Below, one piece after another: positions 26,526 through 38,469 of a stretch of DNA of 64,000 nt. Both the position numbers and the translations under genes were made by a program. The notes under the pieces were generated by a model that did not search any database, was not told where the DNA came from, and saw only the letters and a list, made by a program, of their open reading frames with translations. Where the stretch lies: positions 4,094,501-4,158,500 of the forward strand of contig CM076275.1 in the NCBI GenBank assembly GCA_038380795.1, given 5' to 3'. This DNA is from Pyrocephalus nanus. Taxonomy: Eukaryota > Chordata > Aves > Passeriformes > Tyrannidae. Within the stretch, counting starts at the first letter, position 1. Each line of letters begins with the position of its first letter.

Positions 26526-27346
26526 AAGTTCGACCTGCTGATTTTTGCCCCAGCTGAGAGGAAGCCCAAGATCTGTTTGCCAAAATGAATACTGCATGAT
26601 ATTAAAGGATTAATGGCAAAAAAAGAGTTGATGGCAGGCCATGAGTCACTCAGAGCTGCTTGTGGCATGTTTGATGCTCCACCTCAGGCAGTGCCTGGGC
26701 ACTGGTGTGACTTGCTGCAAAGTTTGAGATGTTTATGCCCCACCATGTCAGGAGGCACCAGCTTGGATCTGAGATAAAACCAGCATGATAAGAAAGAGCC
26801 TATGCTACAAGCAAGGAAAATTAGACACTTAGGACAACCTTCTTGGGGAGAAAACGTGAACTTTTTGGCATGAAATGATCTGTGGCAAATATTTGCATGG
26901 ACAGGTTTAGCAGAGTTACACTAAATACTCAAGAAAACAGCTGATTTCTCAGAATAGGCACAGAGGCAAAGTACAATATTGTTCTTATAGCCCAAGGAAT
27001 GAAAAAATCAGCCACCACAGGGAGCAGCAGTGAAGCTGATGTTGACAGAAGTGCACGTGCCTATTTGACCAAAGTGCTCCCACAAGCATTTGTCCTGGGC
27101 ATAAAGGCAACGATCACTGTCACCTGGTTTAGGGTTTTAGTCCATTTGTAATTTAATAGAAGAATTTCACAGAGATTTCTGCCTTATTGATTTTGCCTAA
27201 TGGAACAAGCTCATTTCCTGGGGCACTGTGTACAGCACTCTGCACAACACATCTAAAGGGCAGGAAAGAGAGCCTCTGCTCCTATTCTAGGAGACTGTCA
27301 GCATTTAATTAATCCAGGAGCTGCAGGGCAAATTCTTAGTGCAACC

Positions 27347-27368
27347 AAAAAAAAAAAAAAAAAAAAAA
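27347..27368. repeat. A22 homopolymer
   Basis: A run of 22 A followed by GG. No retrocopy is recognisable next to it. Confidence 0.9.
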
Positions 27369-28054
27369 GGTAAAGACAAAACATCAATTTGTGCTCTGAA
27401 TGTCCCTGTGCATTATGATCCTACTCTTGGAGTGTTTAAACTGGAGGCTACAAGGCTAGACTGCTTCTGGCACTTGAGTGCCTGTCAGATTTTCCCCCTT
27501 TAAGGCCTCTGCCAGATACTCTTTATCCTTTATAATGTTGAATGCTTTCAGTAGGAGGCTCTCTTTGGTGCTGATTTTCTCTCTGATTCTCCAAGCACAG
27601 ATAAAAGAAGGTTTCCTTTATATTTGGAGGTGTAGTGAAAGCCCTTGGCATTGCAGTACCTGCAACACAACACTACAGAGCTGGGCAGGTTCTTTAGGAG
27701 CATCCCATTTCACACCAGTGGATCAGTCCTGGATATCACCACCTGGTGTACATCCATGTGTCATCCCTGAGCCCAAATCCTGCACCACGATGGCATGAAG
27801 ATGATCATGAACACGTTATTTGTCTTCACACACATTTTTCACTGCCTTTGAGATCACTGACCAGTTGTGTCACCAACTAAGGAACATCCCTATCACCTTT
27901 TAGCAACTTTGAAGCTAAATTTGGAATATTAACCTTTAAAAATTACTTTTTCTTTGGTTTTGGTTGGAGGTTTCACTCCCTGTCAACGGCTTTGCCACTC
28001 CAGTCTCTCTTTCTTCCCACCCCTGCAAACAAGTCCTGTCCAAATGGATGTCCC

Positions 28055-28059
<5 letters not shown>

Positions 28060-28096
<37 letters not shown>
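28060..28096. repeat. A37 homopolymer
   Basis: A run of 37 A, the longest in the window. There is no recognisable retroposed gene upstream of it. The open frames with Lys runs here are artefacts of the tract. Confidence 0.9.
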
Positions 28097-28098
<2 letters not shown>

Positions 28099-31000
28099 CA
28101 TTTGGTTCACTGCAGGTCAACCAGACACAATTTTAAAATGTTTTATAATCTGCAACAGCTTAAGCATCCAGGACCAAAGCTGATGCCTCCCTATGCTGCC
28201 AGGAAACCCTGCAGATCAGGCCAGTGTTCTGTAAACTGTCCAGCAATTTGAGGTCCCTGGGAACTCCCTCCCAGCTGCACAGAGCTCTTGGCAAGAAGAA
28301 TCAGCCAACAGAATGGCAAAAACCTTGACAGGGACACCCTGCTGCCCAAATCTGCTTTCTGTCAGTCCGAGCACAGGGTTTATGGAAAACAGCAGGTAAA
28401 GACCTTTGGAGAAGACTTAACCAAAACAGGAGAAAAAAACCCCTGTCAATACAACTTTGGCTTCAGTCTCCAAGATTTGACAGGGAATATAGAATTTACA
28501 GCCATGTCTGGGAAACAAGTGGGTTTGCAGCCTGGCGTGGCACATTCCAAATTTAGGTGACAATAAGCCTTTTCTGGCACAAAACACAGACCAGAATTTG
28601 ACATTAGTAGTTGATTCACTGTGAAAAAAATGGGTGTTGATTGACTTGGCTTCTTCCAAACACATTGCTACCCAGAGATTAAAGACCACATGGTGAGGAT
28701 GCACAAAACTGAATTTTATGGGAGCATCTCTCAGCTGCTGAGCAACAAAAAGAAAGTCTCTGCTTTTAGTGTTTTCAAACTTGTTTGCCCCTTTCTGGAC
28801 TTGCAGAATTTTGAGGTTGAGAGGGTGTTAGGGGGCTTTTTTAGCCTTTTAAAAAAATGTGACAGCAAAACCTATCCCCACACTGCTGAAGGGGGATTGT
28901 TGAAGATGGTTGTTTTGGTATCTGCAGGCTGAATTCTCTCTTGTCTGTGCCACTCTCATCACTGCACATTTCCCCATGGAACATCTCCATCGTTCTTTGG
29001 CATTGGGAGGAACAGGGCAGAGCAGGGACCCACAGACAGAAAAAGGCAAACAATCAACATCCAAGTGCAATTTTTACCATTAACAGAGTTGTTTGGTTCA
29101 AGTCTGGTGTCTTGAGGGACCATAAAGAGCCTTATTTGGGCTAAACCTTTATCCTAAATGTTGATTGATGTCCTGTAAGAGAGCCATGCTAAGGCCACCA
29201 GTTGTCATTAAGAGATCCTCCATGGGGGTTCAAGGATGGCTGAGCTACTCCTCCAAAGGTTAACTTGTGTTTTACCTCTTTTTGAATGTTTTGGTGTAGA
29301 GAAAACATCCCACAACTGCACCTAATAGACAGGAAACAATAGAGTTCTTGAGCATCGTGGGAGAGTGAGCCATCAGCAACCAGCTCTTCATCTCCTGGCC
29401 ACTTGCTTGGGACAGACAGGCTGCTTCACTTTATGCTCTGTTTGATGAGACAGCAAGCACCTGCACAGTTTAGGGGACTGAGACACTTCTCCTGTGTCAG
29501 TGAAGACACAATGTCCAGTAGGGCTGCCACAATCCCAGTTAAAATATCGTGGAACATTTTTGGTGTACCCGAAAAACCCCTCCTGCTGTCCATCATCACC
29601 ACTGGTGGAATAAACGGTTAAAACAGAGTATTGGGTGCCTGATCTTTAGTTGTTACATATCAAGTGGATGCAGCAAGTGAGGGAGTGTGCAGAGAGGTGC
29701 CCTACCCCTAGCAAGTGCTTTGCCATCCATGCCTTCCCACGTGTTAAATCCTGGAGACGCCACCAGCGTGCAGATAACTGGGTATTGGACTGCAGCCAGC
29801 CCTGCACAAGTAAAGGCACATTCAGGCCCAAGATGTTTTCTGGCATCAGTATCAAGCTTCCTTTCTAGCAACTGAGGATGCTTAAAGGGCATTATAAGTA
29901 GCTGCCTGAATATCAGAGACACTCCCTGCACTGTTTGATTTCCTTGTGCAATAACGTGTGGTCAGATTCACACAAGGTTTGCAAAGGATCAAATCTGCTC
30001 TTTTCAAAGACAGCTGGGAATACCCCTGGAAAAACGTGAAAAACACAGCATGTGTTGGGACCGGTGCCTCTCCCTCATTATTCCATATAAATACAAGCAA
30101 TCTGACCCCTCCAAAGAGACGTTGCATTTCTCAGAAAATGACCATCTGTCAGGCAACAAAGGGCGCTCATTATTTAAATTAAGAATCTATTCCCTGCTGC
30201 CATTTTCGCTCACTTCTCATTACAGCAGAGTCTCTCAGACACCCCATTCCCTTCTCTCAGTGAGCTGAGATCACAACTTACCCCTCCCTTCCGCAGCAGC
30301 CATCACCCATAGAGACCCAGCTACAGGAGGCCACAGCCTGTGGGCCAAGAGAACCCTGGATTTGCCATCCTGGGGAGTCATGTGAATCAGAAAATACACA
30401 CAAAGGGCCCCATAAACTGATGGTCTAATAATGATCTTAAGCATGTTATTATGAAATTTAGGTTTTCTTAAGGGGCGTGGACGTGAGTGGTGGGGCCACA
30501 GAGGTCCATCTGCAGGCTGGGGCTGGCAGGAGCTGTCCTTGCACGCCCTGTGGGCTGCTGCTCCTCAGCATTTCCAAACAACCTGCACTGCCCTGGGGAA
30601 AGGAGGCAAGGCCACCCAAATATTGCAAGTCATCACCTCTGAACCACAGCAAGGCCTTCACTGCAGCTGCAGAAACAAAGAGGTGGAGGAAGTTCAGGAG
30701 AGCCTCAACTCCCCCACAAAACAACTTCAAAGTATTTGCTGCTGAAGAAGAGAGATCTGGGAGAGATTTTCTTTCTAGTTCTTGCTGTTAATCAAGATGC
30801 TTCCTTCCTCCCCCCCCTCCCATCACGCCAAAAGAATCATATCAACAAATCCTCAGCTTGACATGATTTGCTAAATGTCACTTGTCACAGGGCTGCACAG
30901 CTCAGGGAAACCTGAGCGAGGAGCCAGAGCAGGGATGAGGCCACCATGCCAGGAGACCTCTGGGGCTCCATGGCTCTGCCTCAGGCTCTCTGGGCCTCAG

Positions 31001-32261
31001 TTCCCAACTAGACAAGAGACAATGTGGAAAAGCCTCATTTCTTGTGGTCTGGGGCGGGGGGGGAGAGGTAAATAAATGAAAGGTTATAACACACACAGAT
31101 ATTTCAGTGGTGCAAATAAACGAGGCTGCTCTTAGAAGCACCCAATTCCTGCTTGGCTGGTGGAGTAGGTCCAGCTTTTAACAGGCTGCTGTCTCCATCA
31201 CAAAACCCTCAGAGATTTAGTGGGTATGAAAATGCCTGACTTCCCTGGGGCTGGAATGGCAGCAGGGGGAAGCTCGTGCCAACCGCGATTAGAGAGCGCT
31301 GGGGTTTGGGGCTGACAATTCTCATCGTCTACAGGTACTTTGTGAATTAAGAACTCTCTTTGCTAGAGGCAAGTTGCATGGCCAGACACCGGAAAAGGAT
31401 TGTGAAGTACTCGTATTCTCTGCTGGAAAGAGCCTTGGGAGTGCAAACTATTTATTAAACAATAAAAGCCATCAAGCTGCTTTTAATATTTTATGTGAGG
31501 GGAAATGGGTTTCTATTATTTTTAATAAGGCAGGTTTTAAACATCTCAGGAGGAAAAGGAGAGGATCTATTCAAAGTAAGTGTAGATTCTCCACAAGCAA
31601 TCCCAGCCTGTGTTTATTGTGGATGTTGTCACATTGCAAGATACAAAAATAAGAATTAACAAAGCACAGCCTGTTGTGTCGAATTGCTTTATATACTTAA
31701 AAAAAAAAAAAAAAAACCAAAAAAAAACGAGGGAGGGAGAGCTTTAAGAATGCTACAATGACATCAACTCTTTTCTTGATCAAAATCAAGACTGAACAAG
31801 CAAAAGTATGTGATCTTTCCAAGTGCTGAATGCCAAGTGACCCCATACCAGGGAATTCTGAGAGCTGTATCATAGATTGAGCCTGACATTTATCAAGGAG
31901 AAGCAAAGGAACATTTAGTGGCTGTGTGGGGGTTGGCTGGAGCCAGTAATAGGTGACCATGAAGACTGGTCAAACTCCAGCATAGCTGCACAGCTCAAAA
32001 GCATGAGAAGAAATCCCATTAAATGTGACTAATCAAAGATTTGGAGGGGAATGGTCTAATAGTGCCTGCTGTTTGCCTCTGGCGTGGCTTTTTCATGCTG
32101 CTGGATGCTTTTGAAGCTCTGCAACCTGGTCATTTGTGTGTTCAGAGTCTGGCCACAAAAACACCCTCTGCTTGAGCTTATTCCTGCTGCTGCCAGCTCC
32201 CTTCTGAGGGAAAACAAGCAAGCAAACAAAAATCTCCGGTGCAAATTTAGGAGAGCTGGAC

Positions 32262-32281
32262 AAAAAAAAAAAAAAAAAAAA
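32262..32281. repeat. A20 homopolymer
   Basis: A run of 20 A in non-coding DNA; no gene is associated. Confidence 0.88.
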
Positions 32282-33209
32282 TCACAGAGCTCGTCTCTGG
32301 AGCACGCTTCAAAAGAAATTAGTTGAAAGTAAATCAAAGGCTCTCATCCAAGAACAGCAATGGAAAAACATCAGAGAGACACCAGTTCAAGCAGTCACTT
32401 CAAGAGATGGGCAAGTATTGGCAGGAGAATATGGCACTCTGTGCCTTCCCTCTGGAAGTCTTTGTTTCTGTCACAAGATGCTTTGCCCCAGGGCCCTGCC
32501 TCTAGGAAGAGGTTGTGGAAGATCCCAAAAAGCCCCAACAGCACATACAGGCTTTGCTTCTTGATGGCCCAGATTGTCCACAGCAGCAGCCAAGGGATGA
32601 AGCCCTGCTGAAAATGTGGGCTTTCTACTGCACAAACAGGAACATAACCCTAAAAAAAAGGGGATTTTCCATCTGTTTTGCACTGGAAGAGACATAGTTT
32701 ATTATTGTGTCTAGCTGGGCATGTCACAACAAAGCCAACGGGTCCAGAGGAAAACAAAAACTGCCTGAAAAACTCATGGAAAAAAAAGAGTGACTGATGG
32801 GGGACCATTTAGCTGGAAGAAAAAGAGCAAGAATGAGCTTCAACTGGACAGGGGGTTTTCCTGCTAGGATTGAAGACAGGACCTGATTCCCTTATTTATG
32901 ATGGATCAGCTGGGAAGAAATGAGCTTGAACCAGAGCAAAGAGGATAAAGGTTGGATATTGGGGTAGAAGGTCTTCCTGCAGCTGAGGAGAACAGAGCAC
33001 TGGATTAGATTGGAAGGCTGTGGTGAGTCCAGCCAAAGGATCCTTAGAAAAAGATGGAATGGGTGACTATCAGCAAAGAGAAGTGTAACTGGTCATCCCT
33101 CAGGGCAGAAAGTGAGCTTCCAGTGGCCATTCCTTGTGCTCCCACACACAGGGGGAAACCCATCTCCAGAGATAAGGTTGGCAGGGTAGCTTAAATTGCT
33201 AAAGAGCAT

Positions 33210-33437
33210 TTCATAGAATGGATTGGGAGGGACCTTAAAGATGACCTTGTTCCAACCACCCTGCCATGGGAAGGGCCACCTTCCACTAGCCCAGGTTGTT
33301 CAAGCCCCATCCAGCCTGGCCTTGAACATTTCCAGGGATGGGGCAGCCACAGCTTCTCTGGGCAACCTGTGCCAGGGCCTCTCCACCCTCACAGGGGAGA
33401 ATTTCTTCATATCATCCAATCTAAACCAACTCTTTGT
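33210..33437 (-). mobile_element. CR1 LINE 3' region, antisense
   Basis: The + strand starts CATAGAATGGATTGGGAGGG and runs through CCTGCCATGGGAAGGGCCAC, CTGGCCTTGAACATTTCCAG and GGCAACCTGTGCCAGGGCCT to AATTTCTTCATATCATCCAA. This is the reverse complement of the CR1 3' end, about 230 bp long and moderately diverged. Confidence 0.92.
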
Positions 33438-36400
33438 CTTGCTCTGAAGAGCAAGATGGGCAAATGGGGACAGATGTGACAGAGTGGGGGCTCAGAAGTG
33501 TCCAAGCTGCAGCTCACGAGCCCAGGGGACGTTGTTCAGTCACACACAGCCCTGCCATGCCATGCCATGCCCACAGTTTGGTATCAGAGTCACTGCAAGT
33601 GGGGACAGGTGAGCTTGGGCATCTCACATCACAAGAACCCCTTCCACCCATCTCACAACCACCATCTACTGGGCACAGATCTTGTTTTCTCATGGGACTG
33701 GAGGGTGATGTCTGGGCCAATCCATATCCATGCCCTCAGGACTTGCAGCTTTCTCCTACTTCTGCTTTCAGCTCACATTTGAGGCAGCAGCACTTTATAT
33801 CTGCCAGCCAGCAGAGCGCCTCCCAAATTGGTGGTTAAATGAAAATTCAAAGAAACATTTAAAAATTTCATCAATGCCACTTGGACATATGCCTTCAGGC
33901 TGTTTATCTGGAACTGAGATGTCACATGTAATTTAGTGGCTATATTAAGTATTGGTTTTTTTCACTTTCAGCTGCATTGCTGTGGGCAGCCCTGTATCAG
34001 TGCACACCTTCATTCTTCATTAGGGGAGATAAATGAAAATGGCACCATTTTTCTGAATTAAAGTCCAAATATCTGACATGTCAATACCACCTAATGGAAC
34101 AAAGCACTACAGATTCCTAGAGCAGGTGTTTAATTTGCATGTTATTACTGACAAGCAAGATTAATGCTTTGCTAAATACTCATGCTGCAGCAACAAGAAA
34201 AGCAGAGGGGGCTTATACTTAAAATGGCAAACAATCACAAAATATTGTAAGTTCCTTTCTCTCCTCGAGTGATTCGGTCTTTACAAGAGAACTAAAATCT
34301 TACAGCTTTGGCATTTCTTTCTACCTCCCTGCTGCATCTTGTGCATTTTCGGGTTGTGCCACCCAGAAGTCTCACAAGTTCTCCCAACAACCTCAAGGCA
34401 AAGCTATGGGATGGCAGTGATGCCTTCTCACAGTAGGAGAAGCGCTGTTACCTGCTGTTCCCCTGCCCCAACCCTTCCCTCAGGGAAAGACTTGTGAAAA
34501 AACAAAGTTTAAACCTTCTCCCAGAGACACTGAGCCCCCCAGGATGTTTCTTTCCACACCATAAGCTGGCTCTTGTCAGACTGTTTCCTATGTGTGCATT
34601 TAACAGCATAATATCACAGGAATCCAAACTGCTTCTGGAATAATAATAATAAAAAGCAGAAATGCAATTAAATTACAGCTCAGGGCTGTTTGCTGAGCAG
34701 GAACTCTTCACCCTGCAAAGACTTGCCACAAAAACTCATGCCCTTCTGAGCAACACCCTGTGAACTTGAAGCCTCTGCCACTCTTCAGGAGAGCTACTCT
34801 AGGTTTGTCCCACCACCAGCACCACTTTTTTGACAAGGGTGGTGGGAAACACACTTGTTTTCAATTCATATATTATGCAAATTTCAAATCTATAATGTAA
34901 AAGTTTACAAATGTTTGATATCCAGCTCCTGTTTGCCACTGACCAAACCAGACAACCTGTGCTTCATCAGATATAGGAAAACCTACAGGACAGGATTTGT
35001 GTTGAAAATCTGCTGTTTTACAGTGAACACATCATTTGTCAGCCAAACCATGTGCAGTTTCTTACTGTAAAGAACTAAAAACTCCTCACCTGGCATCTCC
35101 TTTGGGTGGCTTAAGGGTACAGCTCTGCAGCTCCACAGTCCTTCTGCTCTTCAAAACTTGTAACCAAGATAAAATTCTTTAGTATAATGACACACCACTC
35201 AGCCCAACCTCAACCACACTTCAAACACTGAATTATGGAGGCTGCCCCTTATTTATACCCACACCGGGCCATTAGGTGGAGTGCCAAACTGTAACGAGCT
35301 CATCCCTCCTTCTGGGCAGCTGAGAGCAATTTGGCCAAAGGATTTTGGGGGTTATTGGCCCTGGAGTGATTAATGCAGCTGAGGATCCAGCCCCAGCAGC
35401 ACAGGTTGTCCTGAAAGGTCCAGGGGAGGTGTCCCTGGTGTTCACTCCGTGGTTAACACTGGCTTTATGAAAAGCCTCCTACACCTGGGGAGGAAACTCA
35501 GTCAACAACCAATCCTTCAGCTGCTCTGCTGTGGCAGCCGGTGCCTCTCAGCCCCCCGGGCTGGCAGGGAACTGCTGCATTCAGGGCCATTAAATAAAGG
35601 AAAAACCTGTGTTGCTGGGTTCCTGCTGCATTACATATCACAGAGGGGAAAAAAAAAAAAAAAAAGAAAAAAAGCAAAAAGCTCCACGTTAATTACTACT
35701 GATTTAAATAAATGATGTGCTTTGTTTTCCCGTGGCAGCAGCAAACGTCCCGGTGACACCGACACCCCTTCTGGGAAGCTGCTGGGCTTCAGCAGAACCT
35801 GGAGACAAATGGGACATTCCAGACTCTCAGCCTTGATGAAAACAGAGCTCACTAATGTGATCAAAAACTTCAGTATCTTCAACCTGCCTCTCTCCTGAGT
35901 GTGTGCTTTCAGAGGTTGCTTTAATGTTTGGGAAGGTAAAAATGATTTTACCCAAAGCCCTCCTGGGCTGTGGCACTGATTTCTCCCTGGAGTTCCCATG
36001 ACAGGGTGCAGAAGGAAGGCATTTCGATAGCCTTCAATCATTCAGGCTATTTTGTTATCCTGGAGGAGCAAAAATAGCACGGCAACTAACTCTGCAGCTT
36101 TGGTTGTGGTTTTGCTTTAATTTATTTATTAGTAATTATGGACAGAGAAAAATGAAAGATAGCACATAGGCTCTATCTAAATAACTCCTTTGCCCACTAG
36201 TGTGCCCGTGCTGTGATCTGCAGGCCTGTCTGCACTCTCACTAAACTCTTTAAAGATTTAATCAAACAAATTAATCTCTTAACTCCCCCATTCCCTCATA
36301 GCTGTCATTCAGGAGGCAGCTTATTTTCTGATTTCCAAGAGCCCGATTTCTGCCGAGCGCTATTTTAAATGACACAGTCCTTAAAAAATGCCCAGATAAA

Positions 36401-37247
36401 AGATTTGCTCTGAAACCCCCGCTTTATATCCTGGAGTTTTTGCTGTATATGAAATTGAGATCCATTTAAATTCAACCCCGTGCCACTGAGCTCTGTAAAA
36501 GGCAGGGGCTGAGTGGAGCTGTGGGAGGAGGGGATGGGATTTAGCAGGATGGGATCTCCTCCCAGCCCCACCGCTGGCTGCTCTGACCTTGGCCAAGTCA
36601 TTTAAACACTCCACGCTGTTTAGTCATCTGTAAAATTAGTGTATTGCTATTTACCTACCTGCAAGAGATATAGTGAAGGTCACCATTTGCAAAACACCTG
36701 GAGACCCCCGGGGGGGACAGACCTGATGTTGGGTCTGCTGGGTCCCAAACAGCCCCCCTGGGCCAGACCTGGCAAATCCCAGGTCTTAAACTGACCCTGA
36801 GGAAAGAGACCCCGGTGCCACGGGGTGAGCAGCTTCTGGATAAGGCCCAGCAGCTCAGATGGGTATTTGTCAGGTCTAGTAACAAAATAGTGTTTCTTGG
36901 AAAGCAGCCTGGATCACCTCTGCAAATAGTTCTGAGGTTGAAGTCGTGAATTGACCTATTTTCACTTGATATGACAAAATAAACAACTCAGGGCTTGTCA
37001 AAACCGTGTTACGTTCATCATTTAAATGTGAATGAAAATGGAAATCCTTTAATTAGTCCCACCAGCCATTTTTCCTGGAACCACATCCCATCCTACAGTG
37101 CACGAGCAGTGGTTGAACCACTGATGGGAACGGCCTTGGGACCTGATGTAGGGGGCAGCTGCTGAGCCATGTCTTAGCTCTTCTTTTTTTACCCAGATGT
37201 TTTGGATGCAAAGAGGTGCTAATACCTGCCAGTAGGCAGAAGAAACT

Positions 37248-37265
37248 GGGGGGGGAGGGGGGGGG
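37248..37265. repeat. G8-A-G9 tract
   Basis: Seventeen G with one A, a purine run able to form G-quadruplex-like structure. It lies in non-coding DNA; G runs of this kind are often assembly weak points. Confidence 0.85.
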
Positions 37266-38439
37266 AACCCAACTTTTTATAGAAAATTTAAATTTACATT
37301 TTTGTGCTTTTGGATCTTTCAGCCTTTTCTTTATAAATGCACCCAAAAGTGATGCTCAGAGAGATGAGCTGGAGCCAGATGTGCCCAGTTCAGTCCTCCC
37401 ACCCAGCCTTTTGCCAGTGCCAAGGTAAAGTCCTTGTCAGAAAAGCAAGGATTCATCTGGGTGAAATTTAGGGGCTGAAGTGCTTGAGGCAAAAGCAAAG
37501 GGTTGGGATTAAACTGGACAGAAACCAATGCATGACAGAGGTGGGTAGGCATGGGATAAATAAAATAAAAACCACCCCCACAGGACACAAATGGGGAGTG
37601 CCTGGCACTGCACTGAGCCCAGTCTGCCCAGGGCTCTCCTTCATCTCCACTGGGCAAACATGGAAAACAGGATGCAGGGGAGGCAGGTTAATAGAGCCAC
37701 TGCTGGCTTCTCATTTGTGGCCCTTTCTTCCATGCATTAAAGGCAGTTGTCACCACTCTTTCATCCCCTGGGTGACTGCTGGGAGAGCATTACGCCAACA
37801 CGGCGTATTTTCCACCCGGCTTCTCCAGAACGGGGGCAAGAATGAGGAGACTTTTCAAGTGCAGAAATCCTGATAAAATGGTTAAAACTGAGCACGGTGA
37901 CACCAGCACCTGCCCACACCCCCCTGTCTGTGTCCAGCCCTGTGGGGCTGTTTGCAGGAGCTGCTCTGTCGGCAGAAATCGCTGTATCATTAACCTGAGC
38001 TTGGCTTTGAACCAGGGCTTTCAGAGTTTATACAAGTAGTAGCTAAAAGGCATTTAATAGCACACTGCAGCCAGTAAGCAATGAATTATTTAGAATATTT
38101 TACTAAGAATAATTGCTGTTTTTAAAGAGATTTTTTTCTCCCCCCCCATCCTCCCTGGGGCCTCTAAGTGCTTTCACGGTAGTAATAGCAAGTAAGAGAA
38201 AAACCCCAAAATACAAAGCCACCTAATAGAGGCTGCCTGGGATCAGCTAAACCACGATGCAGAGGAGGAAGAGTATCTCAAATGTGGTTTCAGCATTTGT
38301 TTATTAATTAAAATAAACACGCAACCGCAGACAATAAAGCAAATGCACTGCCAAGAGCCAGGCTCAGAGCCCAGCTAGCCCAGGCAGGATCATGTGCACT
38401 CTTACAGTCTTAAATCTGCTGTAGCTCCCACAAAATGCT

Positions 38440-38469
38440 AAAAAAAGAAAAAAAAAAAAAAAAAAAAAA
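38440..38469. repeat. A-rich tract (A6-G-A22)
   Basis: A6, one G, then 22 A. It creates the poly-Phe run in a long but unconvincing minus-strand open frame (38364-39020). Confidence 0.88.

Larger units (their letters stand above)
26526..33209. other. Non-coding; homopolymer-rich
   Basis: This stretch holds A22, A37, A-rich (31700-31728) and A20 runs but no exon that I can identify. A compact AT-rich block at 30150-30225 resembles unique conserved DNA. Confidence 0.6.

Noticed and set aside
27964..28251. Frames containing a poly-Lys run
   Set aside because: Artefact of the A37 homopolymer; no retrocopy or gene next to it.
30477..30791. Plus-strand 104-codon frame
   Set aside because: The opposite strand and another frame are open too; no domain seen.
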